DNA of 50,975 bases from Kribbella antibiotica (GCF_004349055.1 NZ_SMKX01000052.1:1-50975); one strand, 5' to 3'. Positions 1 through 8,471 are shown, numbered from the stretch's first letter. Numbers and translations: made by a program. Notes: generated by a model from the letters alone, not told the origin.

Positions 1-559
1 CAGGGGCACGCTCTGTCCCCAAGACTCACAGGTCCAGGTAATAGAAGTGCTCACCCACCAGCGGCTTACCAGTCCGAGTCTGCCCGACGGGCGACCCGAT
101 AACTCTTATTAGGTAATTACTTGTTCAAGCCCACCACCCAGCCGACGAACCCCCGACGAGTGGACAGCGCCGCGACGGAAAATGGGCAACCAGCGAGGTG
201 GCCGGGGGTCGGCCGGGCGTGGCAGCACCCCCGGCCTCCTTGCCAGCGCTTTTCACCACCAACAAAGGGTCACGTTCCAGGCTTCCCCGCTACCGGCCGC
301 AACCATAGCGAGTACCTCAAGCGGCGGGAACGCGATCGCCGACCTCGCCAGTACCTCAACCCCGCGCCGGGCCCAGCCAAGCTCTTTATGTAACGCGGCC
401 GCCGCGGCGACCAGCCACAGACAACGTGTCCGGCTTGTCCGGTGCGGCGAGCAACCATCCCACCCCTACGCGACCGGTCGCAGGCAACCCCACCCCCCCC
501 GTACGGCGACCCTGCCACGCACCCGGCGCGGCGGGTAACCATCGCCGTACTGCGATGGC
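1..559. other. Gene-poor left edge
   Basis: No open frame here has a convincing start, ribosome-binding site or recognisable domain. An AT-rich patch at about 98-125 contains the 8-bp palindrome GTAATTAC (113-120) and stands out in this GC-rich DNA. On the - strand, 26-118 reads as a short open frame with coding-like codons and no start, ending in KPLVGEHFYYLDL before a TGA at 26-28. It may be the tail of a decayed gene, but I do not recognise the family. From about 140 to 559 I see only GC-rich sequence with short C-runs. Confidence 0.5.
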
Positions 560-1318
560 CTACTTCTTGCGGCGGTTGAGGAAAGCGAGCATGGCTTCTT
601 GGGCAGCAGGAGACCCGAACAGCGAAGCGGAGAGCTCGGCGAGCTCACTACCGCGGGCGTCGATGTCGGCCAGCAGTTCGCGGTTGAGGAGTTTTTTGGT
701 TTCGCGGAGACCCTGCGGGACGCCCTTGAGGACGGAGTCGACGAGGGACTCGAGGGCGGTGTCGAGCTCGTCGTCGGTGACTGTGAGGGTGACCAGGCCG
801 AGGCGGGCTGCTTCGATGCCGTCGAAGGTGTTGCCGGTCAGGAAGGTGTAGGCGGCGGCGCGGTCGCTCATGCGCGCCAGGACGGTCAGGGAGATGGTGG
901 CGGCGGCCAGGCCGAGGCGGACCTCGGTCAGGGCGAACGTCGTACTGGCGCCGGCGACGCTGATGTCAGCGGCGGCGACGATGCCGATTCCGCCGGCCCG
1001 GACGGGGCCAGAGACCCGCGCCACGACCGGCTTCGGGTTGGCGACGATCGCGCGCTGTACGTCGACCATCCGCTGGGCGCCGACGCCCATGCCGACGCTC
1101 GTCGCCTCGGACATGTCGGCGCCGGAGCAGAACACGTCGAGCGCGGACCGGATCACGATCACCCGTACGGCGTCGTCCGCGGCCGCGCTCTCCAAGTGCG
1201 CCAGCAGTTCGCCGGTGAGTTTCTGGGAGAGCGCGTTCTTGTTGTGCGGCGAATCCAGGGTCAGCGTCGCGACGCCGTCGGCCACGGTCAGGTGCACAAG
1301 CTCGGTCATAAGGGTCAT
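560..1318 (-). CDS. Enoyl-CoA hydratase/isomerase family protein (crotonase)
   Basis: 252 aa, the normal length for a single-domain crotonase. Such enzymes hydrate or isomerise acyl-CoA thioesters in fatty-acid and amino-acid catabolism in the cytoplasm. The first oxyanion-hole segment is CSGAD (64-68) and the second is the GG at 109-110. The distal catalytic Glu is present (E132 in FALTEVRLG). The first catalytic Glu of classical hydratases (the E of GGGCE) is replaced by Gly in AGGIGIV. The enzyme may therefore be an isomerase or hydrolase-like member rather than a true hydratase. The start is the ATG at 1318, overlapping the upstream gene's stop as ATGA. A second Met lies three codons in. 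The substrate is unknown. Confidence 0.85.
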   Translation of the reverse strand: MTLMTELVHLTVADGVATLTLDSPHNKNALSQKLTGELLAHLESAAADDAVRVIVIRSALDVFCSGADMSEATSVGMGVGAQRMVDVQRAIVANPKPVVARVSGPVRAGGIGIVAAADISVAGASTTFALTEVRLGLAAATISLTVLARMSDRAAAYTFLTGNTFDGIEAARLGLVTLTVTDDELDTALESLVDSVLKGVPQGLRETKKLLNRELLADIDARGSELAELSASLFGSPAAQEAMLAFLNRRKK

Positions 1319-1761
1319 CCAAGCAGTTGAGGGGTCGGCGGGGCGGCGAGCGGGTCCGCGTGCCGGTGGACCATCTTCCAGTCGCCATCTTCGACCCTGA
1401 ACACCATCGTCACTCGCAGTTCGTGACGATGCTCACCCGGGCGTTCGACGTACCGGACGGTGCAGCGCTCGATGGCGACCGTGTACGCCGAGTCCGCGCT
1501 GACGTGCTGGTCCAGGTACTCGAACTGCACGGCAGCACCACTCGGGGCGAACTGCGCCGACGCCCACTCGTACCGCGGGCCGACCTGCGACCACCCAACC
1601 TCGCGGCCGCCGAAACCGCCGAAGATCGAGCTCACCTCGCTGCGCGACACCAGCGGCATCCACAGCGAGACATCGCCGTTCACGAACGCGGAGTTGGCCT
1701 CTTCGAACTTGCGCAAGAACGCCGTGAACTGCAGCCGGAACGCCGCGAAGTCTGGGGTCAC
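1315..1761 (-). CDS. NTF2/SnoaL-like (DUF4440-type) protein
   Basis: 148 aa. The pattern is a cone-shaped NTF2-like fold: an N-terminal helical segment with an acidic EEANSAF stretch, then paired strands ending in a VFRVEDGDWKMVHRH motif (about 119-134). That final strand motif, a basic or aromatic run after GDWK, is typical of SnoaL/DUF4440 proteins. These act as small-molecule-binding or isomerase domains. No specific catalytic set can be assigned. Its stop overlaps the crotonase start by 4 bp, so the two are probably translationally coupled and work on related acyl substrates (inference). Confidence 0.7.
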   Translation of the reverse strand: MTPDFAAFRLQFTAFLRKFEEANSAFVNGDVSLWMPLVSRSEVSSIFGGFGGREVGWSQVGPRYEWASAQFAPSGAAVQFEYLDQHVSADSAYTVAIERCTVRYVERPGEHRHELRVTMVFRVEDGDWKMVHRHADPLAAPPTPQLLG

Positions 1762-1765
1762 CCGG

Positions 1766-2995
1766 CTATTTTGCCTCGGCGTACGACGGGGAGAGCTCGC
1801 GGGCCAGGTGCTCGACGAACAGGCCGACGTCGGTGACGATGCCGCGGGCCTGGGTGGAGCCGCGGTCGGCGAGTTTGGTGACGGTGGCCGGGTTGATGTC
1901 GACGCAGGTCAGCGGGACGGACGCCGGCAGAATGTTGCCGGTGGCAACGGAGTGCAGCATCGTCGCGGCCATCAGGCAGAAGCCGACCTCGGCGAGCTCG
2001 GCGCGCATCGCGCGCTGGCCCTCGAGGACATCTGTGTAGACGTCCGGCAGTGGGCCGTCGTCGCGGACCGAGCCGACGAGCACGAACTTGTTGCCCTGCT
2101 TGACCATCGCGTGCATCACGCCGGAGGTCAGCACGCCCTGCTCGACAGCGGCCGCGATCGAGCCGGACTTGCGGATCGTGTTGATGGCGCGGATGTGGTG
2201 CTCGTGGCCGTGCTCGACGCCGCGACCGCGGGCCAGGTCGACACCGAGCGACGTACCGTAGAGGGACGACTCGATGTCGTGGGTGGCCAGCGCGTTTCCG
2301 GCGAACAGGATGTCGACGAATCCGGCCTCGACCAGCGCGACCATGGCCGGCGCGGCGCCGGTGTGCACGATGCCGGGGCCGCCGACCCAGAGCACCTTTA
2401 GGCCGTTCGCCTTCGCCTCGCGCATGCCGTCGGCGACCTGCTGGACCAGGACGCGCTGCGGCTTCTCGCTCGACACGTCGGACTCCATGAAGCCGAAGCC
2501 CTCTTCGGTGCTCGCGACGATCGGCGGCGTCACCTTCACGCCCTGGGCGCTGGAGATGATCCGCATCCCGGCCTTGACCTCGGACATCGGGATCGTCCGT
2601 ACGGCGCCGTCCTCGACGAGCAGACCGCAGTCCATCTCCGGCTGCTGCACCTGCACCCAGTGACCGTCCAGCCGGACGCTCGTCGGGAGATTGGTGGTGG
2701 AGTAGAACCCGTCCGGGAACACCCCGTCCTGGCTCACCTCGGTGATCTCGGGCGTGCCGGGGTCGACCAGGTTCGCGCCCTTGGTCTGGATCCGCATCAG
2801 CAACCGCTGCAGCGACTCCTCGTCGTCCGCCCCGACCGTCATCCGGACCGTCGACGGGTCGTCCTTGTCGTAGCCGAGGTCGAACTTGTCCAGCGTGTAC
2901 TCACCGCCGTACCCGCGGATGTCGTCGAGCACCCGGGACAGTAACCCCGAATCCATCAGGTGGCCGGTGATCTCAACCGTCTCGCTGACCTGCAC
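1766..2995 (-). CDS. LOR/SDH (TIGR00300/COG1915) ornithine cyclodeaminase-like protein
   Basis: 409 aa. The N-terminal part (about 1-100) is the LOR/SDH domain, with VEITGHLMDSGLLSRVLDD and the TVRMTVGADDEE segment. The rest is the Rossmann-like half with VLWVGGPGIVHTGAAPAMV and LFAGNALATHDIE. Family members include an archaeal ornithine cyclodeaminase (ornithine to proline plus ammonia, NAD-dependent) and the C-terminal half of cyanobacterial arginine dihydrolase ArgZ/AgrE. No N-terminal guanidino-modifying domain is present, so this is the stand-alone form. The start is a GTG at 2995 behind a GGGAGG site. Neighbouring genes lie on the same strand, but no arginine-pathway gene is adjacent. 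The activity is inferred from the family. Confidence 0.8.
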   Translation of the reverse strand: MQVSETVEITGHLMDSGLLSRVLDDIRGYGGEYTLDKFDLGYDKDDPSTVRMTVGADDEESLQRLLMRIQTKGANLVDPGTPEITEVSQDGVFPDGFYSTTNLPTSVRLDGHWVQVQQPEMDCGLLVEDGAVRTIPMSEVKAGMRIISSAQGVKVTPPIVASTEEGFGFMESDVSSEKPQRVLVQQVADGMREAKANGLKVLWVGGPGIVHTGAAPAMVALVEAGFVDILFAGNALATHDIESSLYGTSLGVDLARGRGVEHGHEHHIRAINTIRKSGSIAAAVEQGVLTSGVMHAMVKQGNKFVLVGSVRDDGPLPDVYTDVLEGQRAMRAELAEVGFCLMAATMLHSVATGNILPASVPLTCVDINPATVTKLADRGSTQARGIVTDVGLFVEHLARELSPSYAEAK

Positions 2996-3051
2996 GGGGG
3001 TACCTCCCTCACTAAGAACGTCAGATTGTCCGACGATCTGCTGATGCTAAC

Positions 3052-3708
3052 TCACACCACGGCTCCGTCGTCCGGAGTGTCGTCCTGGGGGAGCCGGTCC
3101 TTCATCCGAATCACCAGCGTGAGGAAGCCGGCAATGAAGCCGAGGACCGCGACACCGGTGACCCGGCGGTCGCCGAAGTCGAGGAGGGCGGCCAGGATCA
3201 GCAGGATGGGCCCGCCGAGCAGACCGAGCCAAGCGAGCCGGCTGGGCCAGTCCAGCTTCGGGCCGCGTGGCGGCTCCGGTGGGACGAAGTGATCGTGCGG
3301 GTCGTCGGCGGCCCGCTTCGGGCGCGGCTCGGGCTCCTCGTCCGGCTCGTCGCCGACGATCAGGCCAGCCGGTACGTCGATCAGCGGTTCGTACTTCTCG
3401 TCCACGTCCTCGCTGACCGGCCACCGCGGCACCGGCGTTTCACCGCCGTCGTGGCCAGGCGCGGACGGCGCGTTGAACTGCTCGACCAGCGACTTCCACT
3501 CGGCGTCCTCGGTGCTGCGCACGATGACCGGGCGGGCCTGCTCGACCTGCGAGGTGTCGACGAAAAGCTCGTCCGGCGTCGCTTCGGAGGATTCGCAGTA
3601 CGCCGCGATGTTCGCCTTGGCGAGCGCTGCCAGGACGGCCTCGGCGATCAGCGGGTCGATGCCGCCGAGCGAGGTGTACTCAGCTGCGGTCAGGCCGTTG
3701 TCACGCAT
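3052..3708 (-). CDS. Conserved membrane protein with N-terminal DUF2007-like segment
   Basis: 218 aa. Residues about 17-65 (IDPLIAEAVLAALAKANIAAY onward, then LFVDTSQVEQARPVI) resemble the DUF2007 domain, a small ferredoxin-like module. A Pro/Asp/Glu-rich linker (about 80-145) leads to two predicted membrane helices at about 155-175 and 182-200, and a short acidic cytoplasmic tail. The function is unknown. Its start overlaps the 3' end of the esterase gene by 8 bp, so both are likely expressed together. The start ATG at 3708 is the first codon of a coherent N-terminus. Confidence 0.7.
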   Translation of the reverse strand: MRDNGLTAAEYTSLGGIDPLIAEAVLAALAKANIAAYCESSEATPDELFVDTSQVEQARPVIVRSTEDAEWKSLVEQFNAPSAPGHDGGETPVPRWPVSEDVDEKYEPLIDVPAGLIVGDEPDEEPEPRPKRAADDPHDHFVPPEPPRGPKLDWPSRLAWLGLLGGPILLILAALLDFGDRRVTGVAVLGFIAGFLTLVIRMKDRLPQDDTPDDGAVV

Positions 3709-4471
3709 CGGCAGGGCCGGTCACGCGCGCGATAAAGGCGGCCGTGTCGTCAAAGATTCGCGGCGCATCGTTGTCGAGGGTCGCGACGTGATAGCTGTCC
3801 TCGAGCAGGGTCTCGGTGACGTCGCGCGACGAGATCGAGGTGAGGACGCGGCGGGCTGAACTGGCTTCGACCACGTGATCGACAGTACTGCGGAACAACA
3901 GGACCGGCTGGGTGACCTTGGGCAGGTCGGTCTGCACGACCTTCCACAGCTTCGACAGCGACAGCGCCGACTTGAGCGGCATCCGGGTGTACGCACCCTC
4001 GTCGACACCCGGCTTCTTGATGTCGTTCGAGATGCCCGGGAACGAGGGGATCACCTTCGAGAGCACCGGCAGCAGCCCGAGCCGCTTGTCCTCGGTGCTC
4101 ACCGATGGGTTGATCAGGACCACACCGGAGATGTCCGCGCCGTGCTCCTCGGCCAGCCGCAGCACCAGCGCACCACCCATCGACAGGCCGACCACGACCA
4201 CCTGGTCGTGCTCCTGGCGCAACCGGGCCAGCTCGTTCGCCAGTACGGCGTACCAGTCCGGCCAGCCGGTGCGGTTCATCTCCTGCCACGTGGTCCCGTG
4301 ACCGGGCAGTCGCGGCACAGAAACGCCGTACCCGAGGTCGGCCAGGTGCTCACCGAAGGGGCGCATCGAGCGCGGTGAGCCGGTGAATCCGTGGCTCAGC
4401 AGGACGCCGACGGCGGCGTTCTCCCCGGTCCCGGCACTGCGGAACTCCTCCGCGTGGACTTGCACTGGCAC
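3701..4471 (-). CDS. Alpha/beta-hydrolase, carboxylesterase/monoacylglycerol lipase type
   Basis: 256 aa, close to the length of Est30-type carboxylesterases. The catalytic triad is visible: S97 in the GLSMG elbow, D198 in RSTVDHV and H228 in DSYHVATLD. The HGFTGSP oxyanion loop sits at 28-34. No signal peptide is seen, so it should act in the cytoplasm on short-chain or monoacylglycerol esters. The start is a GTG at 4471 behind a GAGGAG site. It is divergent from plsC, which fits a shared role in lipid turnover (inference). The substrate is not predictable. Confidence 0.85.
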   Translation of the reverse strand: MPVQVHAEEFRSAGTGENAAVGVLLSHGFTGSPRSMRPFGEHLADLGYGVSVPRLPGHGTTWQEMNRTGWPDWYAVLANELARLRQEHDQVVVVGLSMGGALVLRLAEEHGADISGVVLINPSVSTEDKRLGLLPVLSKVIPSFPGISNDIKKPGVDEGAYTRMPLKSALSLSKLWKVVQTDLPKVTQPVLLFRSTVDHVVEASSARRVLTSISSRDVTETLLEDSYHVATLDNDAPRIFDDTAAFIARVTGPADA

Positions 4472-4587
4472 GGTCGACTCCTCGCCCGGTCGTGGGGTTC
4501 CTCACAGGCGGCCGTGAGCGGTGGCACCAGGCCCCACCCCGCCGCGAATCAATGGTCGCATCTGGACCACGTCCAGTCTGCATTGAG

Positions 4588-4616
4588 TTGACAACACAGT
4601 GAGCAACATCAACATT
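4588..4616 (+). promoter_or_regulatory. Possible plsC promoter
   Basis: TTGACA at 4588-4593 is followed by a 17-nt spacer and AACATT at 4611-4616. The -35 is perfect and the -10 is weak. It would give a leader of about 95 nt before plsC. It lies in the 247-bp divergent region shared with the esterase gene. Confidence 0.35.
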
Positions 4617-4718
4617 CCTGGCGGTGACATTGCCTGAGTGGGAAGCTTGAACGTAGTGTCCTGCCTCGGGTTGGTGGGATGATTCAAGCTGTCGGGCGAG
4701 TGACGGAGGTCGAGGCGG

Positions 4719-5483
4719 ATGCTGTACCTGCTCATCAGACAGTTCATCGTTGCACCATTCGTGAAGCTCTTCTTCCGGCCGAAGGTGACGGGGTTGCACC
4801 ACATCCCGACCGACGGCCCGGCGTTGCTGGTCAGCAACCACCTCGCGTTCGCGGACTCGATCTTCCTGCCGGTCGCGGTGCCGCGGCAGATCGTCTTCCC
4901 GGCGAAATCGGAGTACTTCACGGCGCCCGGGATCAAGGGCAAGCTGATGGCGACCTTCTTCCGGTCCATCGGCCAGATCCCGATCGACCGCTCCGGCGGG
5001 CGCGCCTCGCTGGCCGCGCTGAACACCGGGCTGGGCATCCTGGAGAAGGGCCAGCTGTTCGGGATCTACCCCGAGGGCACCCGCTCACCCGACGGCCGCC
5101 TGTACAAGGGCAAGACCGGCGTGGCACGGATGGCGATCGTCGCCGGCGTCCCGGTGATCCCGGTCGCGATGATCGACACCCACAAGCTGCAGCCCCCGGG
5201 CTCGGTGCTGCCGAAGGTCTGGCGGCGTGAGCCGGGCAAGCTGTTCCCGCGGATGAACCGTCCGGGCGTCGCGGTCGGCGAGCCGCTGGACTTCTCCCGG
5301 TACGAGGGCATGGAGCGCGACCGCTTCGTGCTGCGCTCGGTGACCGACGAGATTATGTACGCCCTGATGGACCTGTCCGGCCAGGAGTACGTCGACATGT
5401 ATGCCGACAAGGCCAAGGAGCTGATCAAGGCCGGCGAGTCGGTCGACGATCACCTGCGGCTGGGCGACACCAAAGCCTCCTGA
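4719..5483 (+). CDS. plsC: 1-acyl-sn-glycerol-3-phosphate acyltransferase
   Basis: 254 aa. Transfers an acyl group to lysophosphatidic acid to form phosphatidic acid at the membrane. The block I motif NHxxxxD is SNHLAFADS (H41, D46). Block III is YPEGTRSPDG (118-126), and a conserved PVIPVAMIDTHK segment follows. The N-terminal LYLLIRQFIVAPFVKLFF is a membrane-associating helix. The ATG at 4719 is preceded by GGAGG about 10 nt upstream. A PlsC homologue also occurs in the equivalent M. tuberculosis neighbourhood (Rv2182c). The gene's end overlaps the convergent LysR gene by 34 bp. Confidence 0.9.
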   Translation: MLYLLIRQFIVAPFVKLFFRPKVTGLHHIPTDGPALLVSNHLAFADSIFLPVAVPRQIVFPAKSEYFTAPGIKGKLMATFFRSIGQIPIDRSGGRASLAALNTGLGILEKGQLFGIYPEGTRSPDGRLYKGKTGVARMAIVAGVPVIPVAMIDTHKLQPPGSVLPKVWRREPGKLFPRMNRPGVAVGEPLDFSRYEGMERDRFVLRSVTDEIMYALMDLSGQEYVDMYADKAKELIKAGESVDDHLRLGDTKAS

Positions 5484-6370
5484 CCCTGCAGTACGGCGCG
5501 CGCCTGGTCCCGTAGCCAGGCGTGTCCCGGATCCCCGTCATACCGCTGATGCCAGGCGAGCCGGATCGGAATCGCCGGTACGTCGAGCGGTAGCGGCAGC
5601 GCGATGAGCCCGAAGTCGACGAGTAGTTCGCGGCTGGTGACGTCGGGGACCGTCACGACGAGATCGTTCAGCCGTGCCAATTGGAGCGCGACAGCGACCG
5701 TTGGTGAGGCGGCGACCACCTCACGCCGCAGCCCGGCATCAGCCAGTAAGTCGTCGATCGGATCAGCCAGGCGGCCGCGCCGCGACACCGTCACATGCTC
5801 GGCAGCGGCGTACCGCTCAGCGGTGAGCTCGCCCTCGGCCAGCGGGTGGCCAGCGCGGACGGCGACCACCAGATGCCCCTCACCGACCAGCTCATGCCGC
5901 GCCTCCGGGAGCTGTGGGACCCCGGCGCCCGCCTCAAGATCCACCTCACCGCGCCGCAGTTCGTGCGTGTCCGCGGTGGACTCCGGGAGAAACCGCAGCC
6001 GTACGCCGGGAGCCTGCGCGCGGACTGCGGTCAGCAGCGCCGGGCCGTAGGCCACGGTGAGCGCATCGTGCCAGCGCAGCGTGAATGTCCGCTCCAGCGT
6101 CGCCAGATCGATGCTGCGCTCCGGTGACAGCAGCACCTGGGCCTGGTGGACCAGCTCGTGCACACGGGCGTGCAGTGCGACCGCATGTGGCGTCGGCGTC
6201 ATCGAGCGGCCGGTGCGAACCATGATCTGATCGCCGGTCGCCCGCCTGATCCGGCCCAGCGTCCGACTCATCGCCGGCGGGGTCACATGAAGCCGCTCGG
6301 CGGCCCCAGCGACGCTGCCTTCTTCGAGTAGGGCGTCGAGCGCGGTGAGGAGGTTCAGATCCAAGTGCAT
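5450..6370 (-). CDS. LysR-family transcriptional regulator
   Basis: 306 aa from the ATG at 6370. Upstream in-frame codons run into the divergent gene and are not used. The N-terminal winged HTH is typical: LDLNLLTALDALLEEGSVAGA, then AERLHVTPPAMSRTLGRIRR (about 24-43) as the recognition region. The rest is the periplasmic-binding-like effector domain, with RRGEVDLEAG and the usual TVAVALQLARLNDLVVTVP. It is divergent from the IMPase gene 67 bp away, and the shared spacer carries a 7-bp inverted repeat that fits a LysR box. It probably controls the IMPase/NAD-binding pair. The effector is unknown. Confidence 0.9.
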   Translation of the reverse strand: MHLDLNLLTALDALLEEGSVAGAAERLHVTPPAMSRTLGRIRRATGDQIMVRTGRSMTPTPHAVALHARVHELVHQAQVLLSPERSIDLATLERTFTLRWHDALTVAYGPALLTAVRAQAPGVRLRFLPESTADTHELRRGEVDLEAGAGVPQLPEARHELVGEGHLVVAVRAGHPLAEGELTAERYAAAEHVTVSRRGRLADPIDDLLADAGLRREVVAASPTVAVALQLARLNDLVVTVPDVTSRELLVDFGLIALPLPLDVPAIPIRLAWHQRYDGDPGHAWLRDQARAVLQGQEALVSPSRR

Positions 6371-6382
6371 TTGGGTAATGCT

Positions 6383-6415
6383 AGACCTACCAAGGTTGCA
6401 CTTGTTGTTAGGTCT
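6383..6415. promoter_or_regulatory. Probable LysR binding site
   Basis: A perfect 7-bp inverted repeat, AGACCTA (6383-6389) and TAGGTCT (6409-6415), is separated by 19 nt in the LysR/IMPase divergent spacer. It has the spacing and location of a LysR autoregulatory site. Confidence 0.55.
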
Positions 6416-6416
6416 C

Positions 6417-6431
6417 GACGCTTCTAGCGTC
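6417..6431 (+). promoter_or_regulatory. Palindrome over the IMPase -10 element
   Basis: GACGCTTCTAGCGTC is a 15-nt palindrome with 5-bp arms. It includes TAGCGT (6425-6430), a good -10 hexamer 7 nt before the ATG of the IMPase gene. Binding here would block the predicted leaderless promoter. Confidence 0.5.
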
Positions 6432-6437
6432 GTAGAC

Positions 6438-7217
6438 ATGAACCTCATCGAGAACATCACCGAGATCGTCCAGTCCGCCGGACCGCTGCTGCTGGAGCGG
6501 TTCTCCGCCGATGCCCGGCCGGCTGACGGGGACGCGATCGTGAAAGCCATCTATGCCAACGACGACGCCGTACTCGCACTGATCAAGGAGCCGCTGCTCG
6601 CGGCGCGTCCCGGTTCCGGCTGGGTCGAGGACGAGCTGGAAGGCGGTGCGCTGCCGCTGGGCGAGTGGTGGATCGTCGACCCGGTCGAGGGCAACATCAA
6701 CCACATCCACGGGATGACCGAGTGGTCGGTTACCGCGACGCTGGTGCGCGACAACGAGCCGGTGCTGACCGTCGTACACCTGCCTCTGACCGGAGAGACC
6801 TACTCCGCGGTCGCTGGCGAGGGCGCGTACCTGAACGGTGAGCGGCTGACCGTGTCGGCCAAGACCGACCTGGGTGCTGCTCTGGTCGGCACTGGTCAGG
6901 CCCGGCCGGGAGAGAGCGTGGAGACGTTCCAGAAGATCGGGCGGAGCGTCACTGCGATGCTGACCGGCGCACTGATCGTGCAGACCTCAGTGCCGGCCAC
7001 ACTGCGGCTGATCCAGGTCGCGGCCGGGCGCATGGAGGCGTTCTGGCAGCACTCCGATGTCCGGTCCGGGCTAGTGGCCGGTGCGTTGCTGGTCCGCGAG
7101 GCCGGTGGGCTGGTGACCGATCTGGCGGGCAAGCCGTGGGACGTGACCAGCAGCGACTTCCTGGCTTCAGCGCCGGGCGTGCAGCAGGCGGCACTCGACG
7201 TACTGGCTGCGGCATGA
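6438..7217 (+). CDS. Inositol monophosphatase-family protein with altered metal motif
   Basis: 259 aa from the ATG at 6438, about the family's usual length. Metal and substrate motifs are recognisable: EDELEGG (64-70), IVDPVEGN (79-86) and SDVRSGLVAGALLVREAGG (206-224, with D207). The canonical DP(I/L)DG motif reads DPVEG, so a metal-binding Asp is replaced by E84. The following GTxN is GNIN. The enzyme may have unusual metal use or a substrate other than inositol phosphate. It is divergent from the LysR gene and overlaps the next gene by ATGA. The -10-like TAGCGT 7 nt upstream suggests a leaderless mRNA. Confidence 0.8.
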   Translation: MNLIENITEIVQSAGPLLLERFSADARPADGDAIVKAIYANDDAVLALIKEPLLAARPGSGWVEDELEGGALPLGEWWIVDPVEGNINHIHGMTEWSVTATLVRDNEPVLTVVHLPLTGETYSAVAGEGAYLNGERLTVSAKTDLGAALVGTGQARPGESVETFQKIGRSVTAMLTGALIVQTSVPATLRLIQVAAGRMEAFWQHSDVRSGLVAGALLVREAGGLVTDLAGKPWDVTSSDFLASAPGVQQAALDVLAAA

Positions 7218-7819
7218 AGATCGCAGTCCTGGGCGCTACCGGCCAGACCGGACGGCTGCTGGTGGCGAGAGCGGTGGAGCGCGGGCACGAGGTAACCGCG
7301 CTCGTACGACGCCCAGCCGCGGCACCGTGGTCCGGCGGAGTGCACGTGGTCCAGTCGGATGTGGCCGTGCCAGAGTCGGTGCTGGATGCACTGGCGGGTG
7401 TGGATGTCGTGCTGAGCGGGCTAGGTGTGGCCAAGGGCCAGGACCCGCAGATTCTGAGCAACGGAGCTGAACTGGTTGTGAAATCTGGGAAGCGGGTGAT
7501 CTGGCTGGGGGCGCTCGCCGCTGGTGCCACGGCCGGTGCGCTCGGCCCGGTGAACGGCTGGCTGCTCAGCAAGGTGCTGGACGACTGGGAAGCCAAGGCG
7601 GTCGCCGACACCGCCGTACTGGCTGCCGGTGGGACCGTGGTGGCGGCCGGCATGCTGACGAACAAGCCGTACCAAGGCAACGGTCGACTGGTCGAGGTGC
7701 CCGGCTTCCGGCGCCTGCTCCCGCCGCGCTCACCCCGGGCGGGCATTGCCGCGCTGATGGTGGCTGAGGCTGAGCGCGCAGAGTTCACTTCCCGGGCGGC
7801 CGTCGCGCTCTTCGGGTGA
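7214..7819 (+). CDS. NAD(P)-binding atypical SDR/NmrA-like protein
   Basis: 201 aa. The N-terminus is a clear Rossmann fold: MKIAVLGATGQTGRLLVARA, with the GATGQTG nucleotide loop at 7-13. An SGLGVAKGQDPQ segment follows the fourth strand, and a NKPYQG loop lies near 155. There is no YxxxK catalytic pair, so it fits the atypical NAD(P)H-binding (NmrA/flavin-reductase-like) group. The start overlaps the IMPase stop as ATGA, so the two are translationally coupled, probably under LysR control. The function is unknown. Confidence 0.75.
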   Translation: MKIAVLGATGQTGRLLVARAVERGHEVTALVRRPAAAPWSGGVHVVQSDVAVPESVLDALAGVDVVLSGLGVAKGQDPQILSNGAELVVKSGKRVIWLGALAAGATAGALGPVNGWLLSKVLDDWEAKAVADTAVLAAGGTVVAAGMLTNKPYQGNGRLVEVPGFRRLLPPRSPRAGIAALMVAEAERAEFTSRAAVALFG

Positions 7820-7838
7820 CCCTTCGGGTGCCAATCAT

Positions 7839-8471
7839 GTGCGCATGGATCGACAGGGGTTTTGGGACACGATCGCCCGCGCGCGGGCCGAGGTCGAGGA
7901 GACGTACGAAGACACGGAAGACCTGGCCGAGGCGCTGATCGACGTACTGGCCGAGCTTGAGCCGGCGGATATCGCCGACTTCGACGACGAGTTCCAGCGG
8001 CTGTTCACCGAGTCGTACCGGGTCGACCTGTGGGCAGCGGCCTACTTAATCTGTGGTGGTGCTTCGGACGACGGCTTCGACTACTTCCGCGCCTGGCTGA
8101 TCGGGCAGGGCCGGACGTCCTGGGATGCGGCCGTCGCCGACCCGGATTCGCTGGCCGGTCTGCTCGACCCGGATGCCGACGCAGACTTCGACGGCGAGTC
8201 GCTCATGTACGCCGCCTCGACGGCCTATGAACGGGTCGCCGACGCCTCTCTCCCGCCTGGCGTGAGCCCGAATGCGGTCCCTGACGGCCCTGTCGGTGAC
8301 GCCTTCGACTTCGACGACGACGCCGAACTCCAGGCCCGGTTGCCGCGGCTTTTCGAGGTCATCGAGGCGCTTGAGGCCGAGCCTGACGACGAGGCCGAAG
8401 AGGACGAGGACGACGAAGAGGACGACGACGAAGCTCCACAGTACGGCGACGCCTGGACACCGCGCCGCTGA
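7839..8471 (+). CDS. DUF4240-family protein with acidic tail
   Basis: 210 aa from a GTG at 7839. An in-frame ATG at 7845 (MDRQGFW) matches the family's usual N-terminus and may be the true start. The DUF4240 pattern is clear: FWDTIARAR, then LWAAAYLICGGASDDGFDYF and FRAWLIGQGR. The C-terminus (about 180-205) is almost only Asp and Glu. No signal or membrane segment is seen. The function of DUF4240 is not established; in some proteins it resembles a WGR-associated or SUKH-like accessory domain. It sits alone between the NAD-binding gene and aroG, with no obvious Shine-Dalgarno site. Confidence 0.75.
   Translation: MRMDRQGFWDTIARARAEVEETYEDTEDLAEALIDVLAELEPADIADFDDEFQRLFTESYRVDLWAAAYLICGGASDDGFDYFRAWLIGQGRTSWDAAVADPDSLAGLLDPDADADFDGESLMYAASTAYERVADASLPPGVSPNAVPDGPVGDAFDFDDDAELQARLPRLFEVIEALEAEPDDEAEEDEDDEEDDDEAPQYGDAWTPRR

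Noticed and set aside
182..538. Long + strand frames in the left edge region
   Set aside because: Amino-acid composition is dominated by Arg, Pro and Ala with no domain, start signal or codon pattern. They reflect high GC content.
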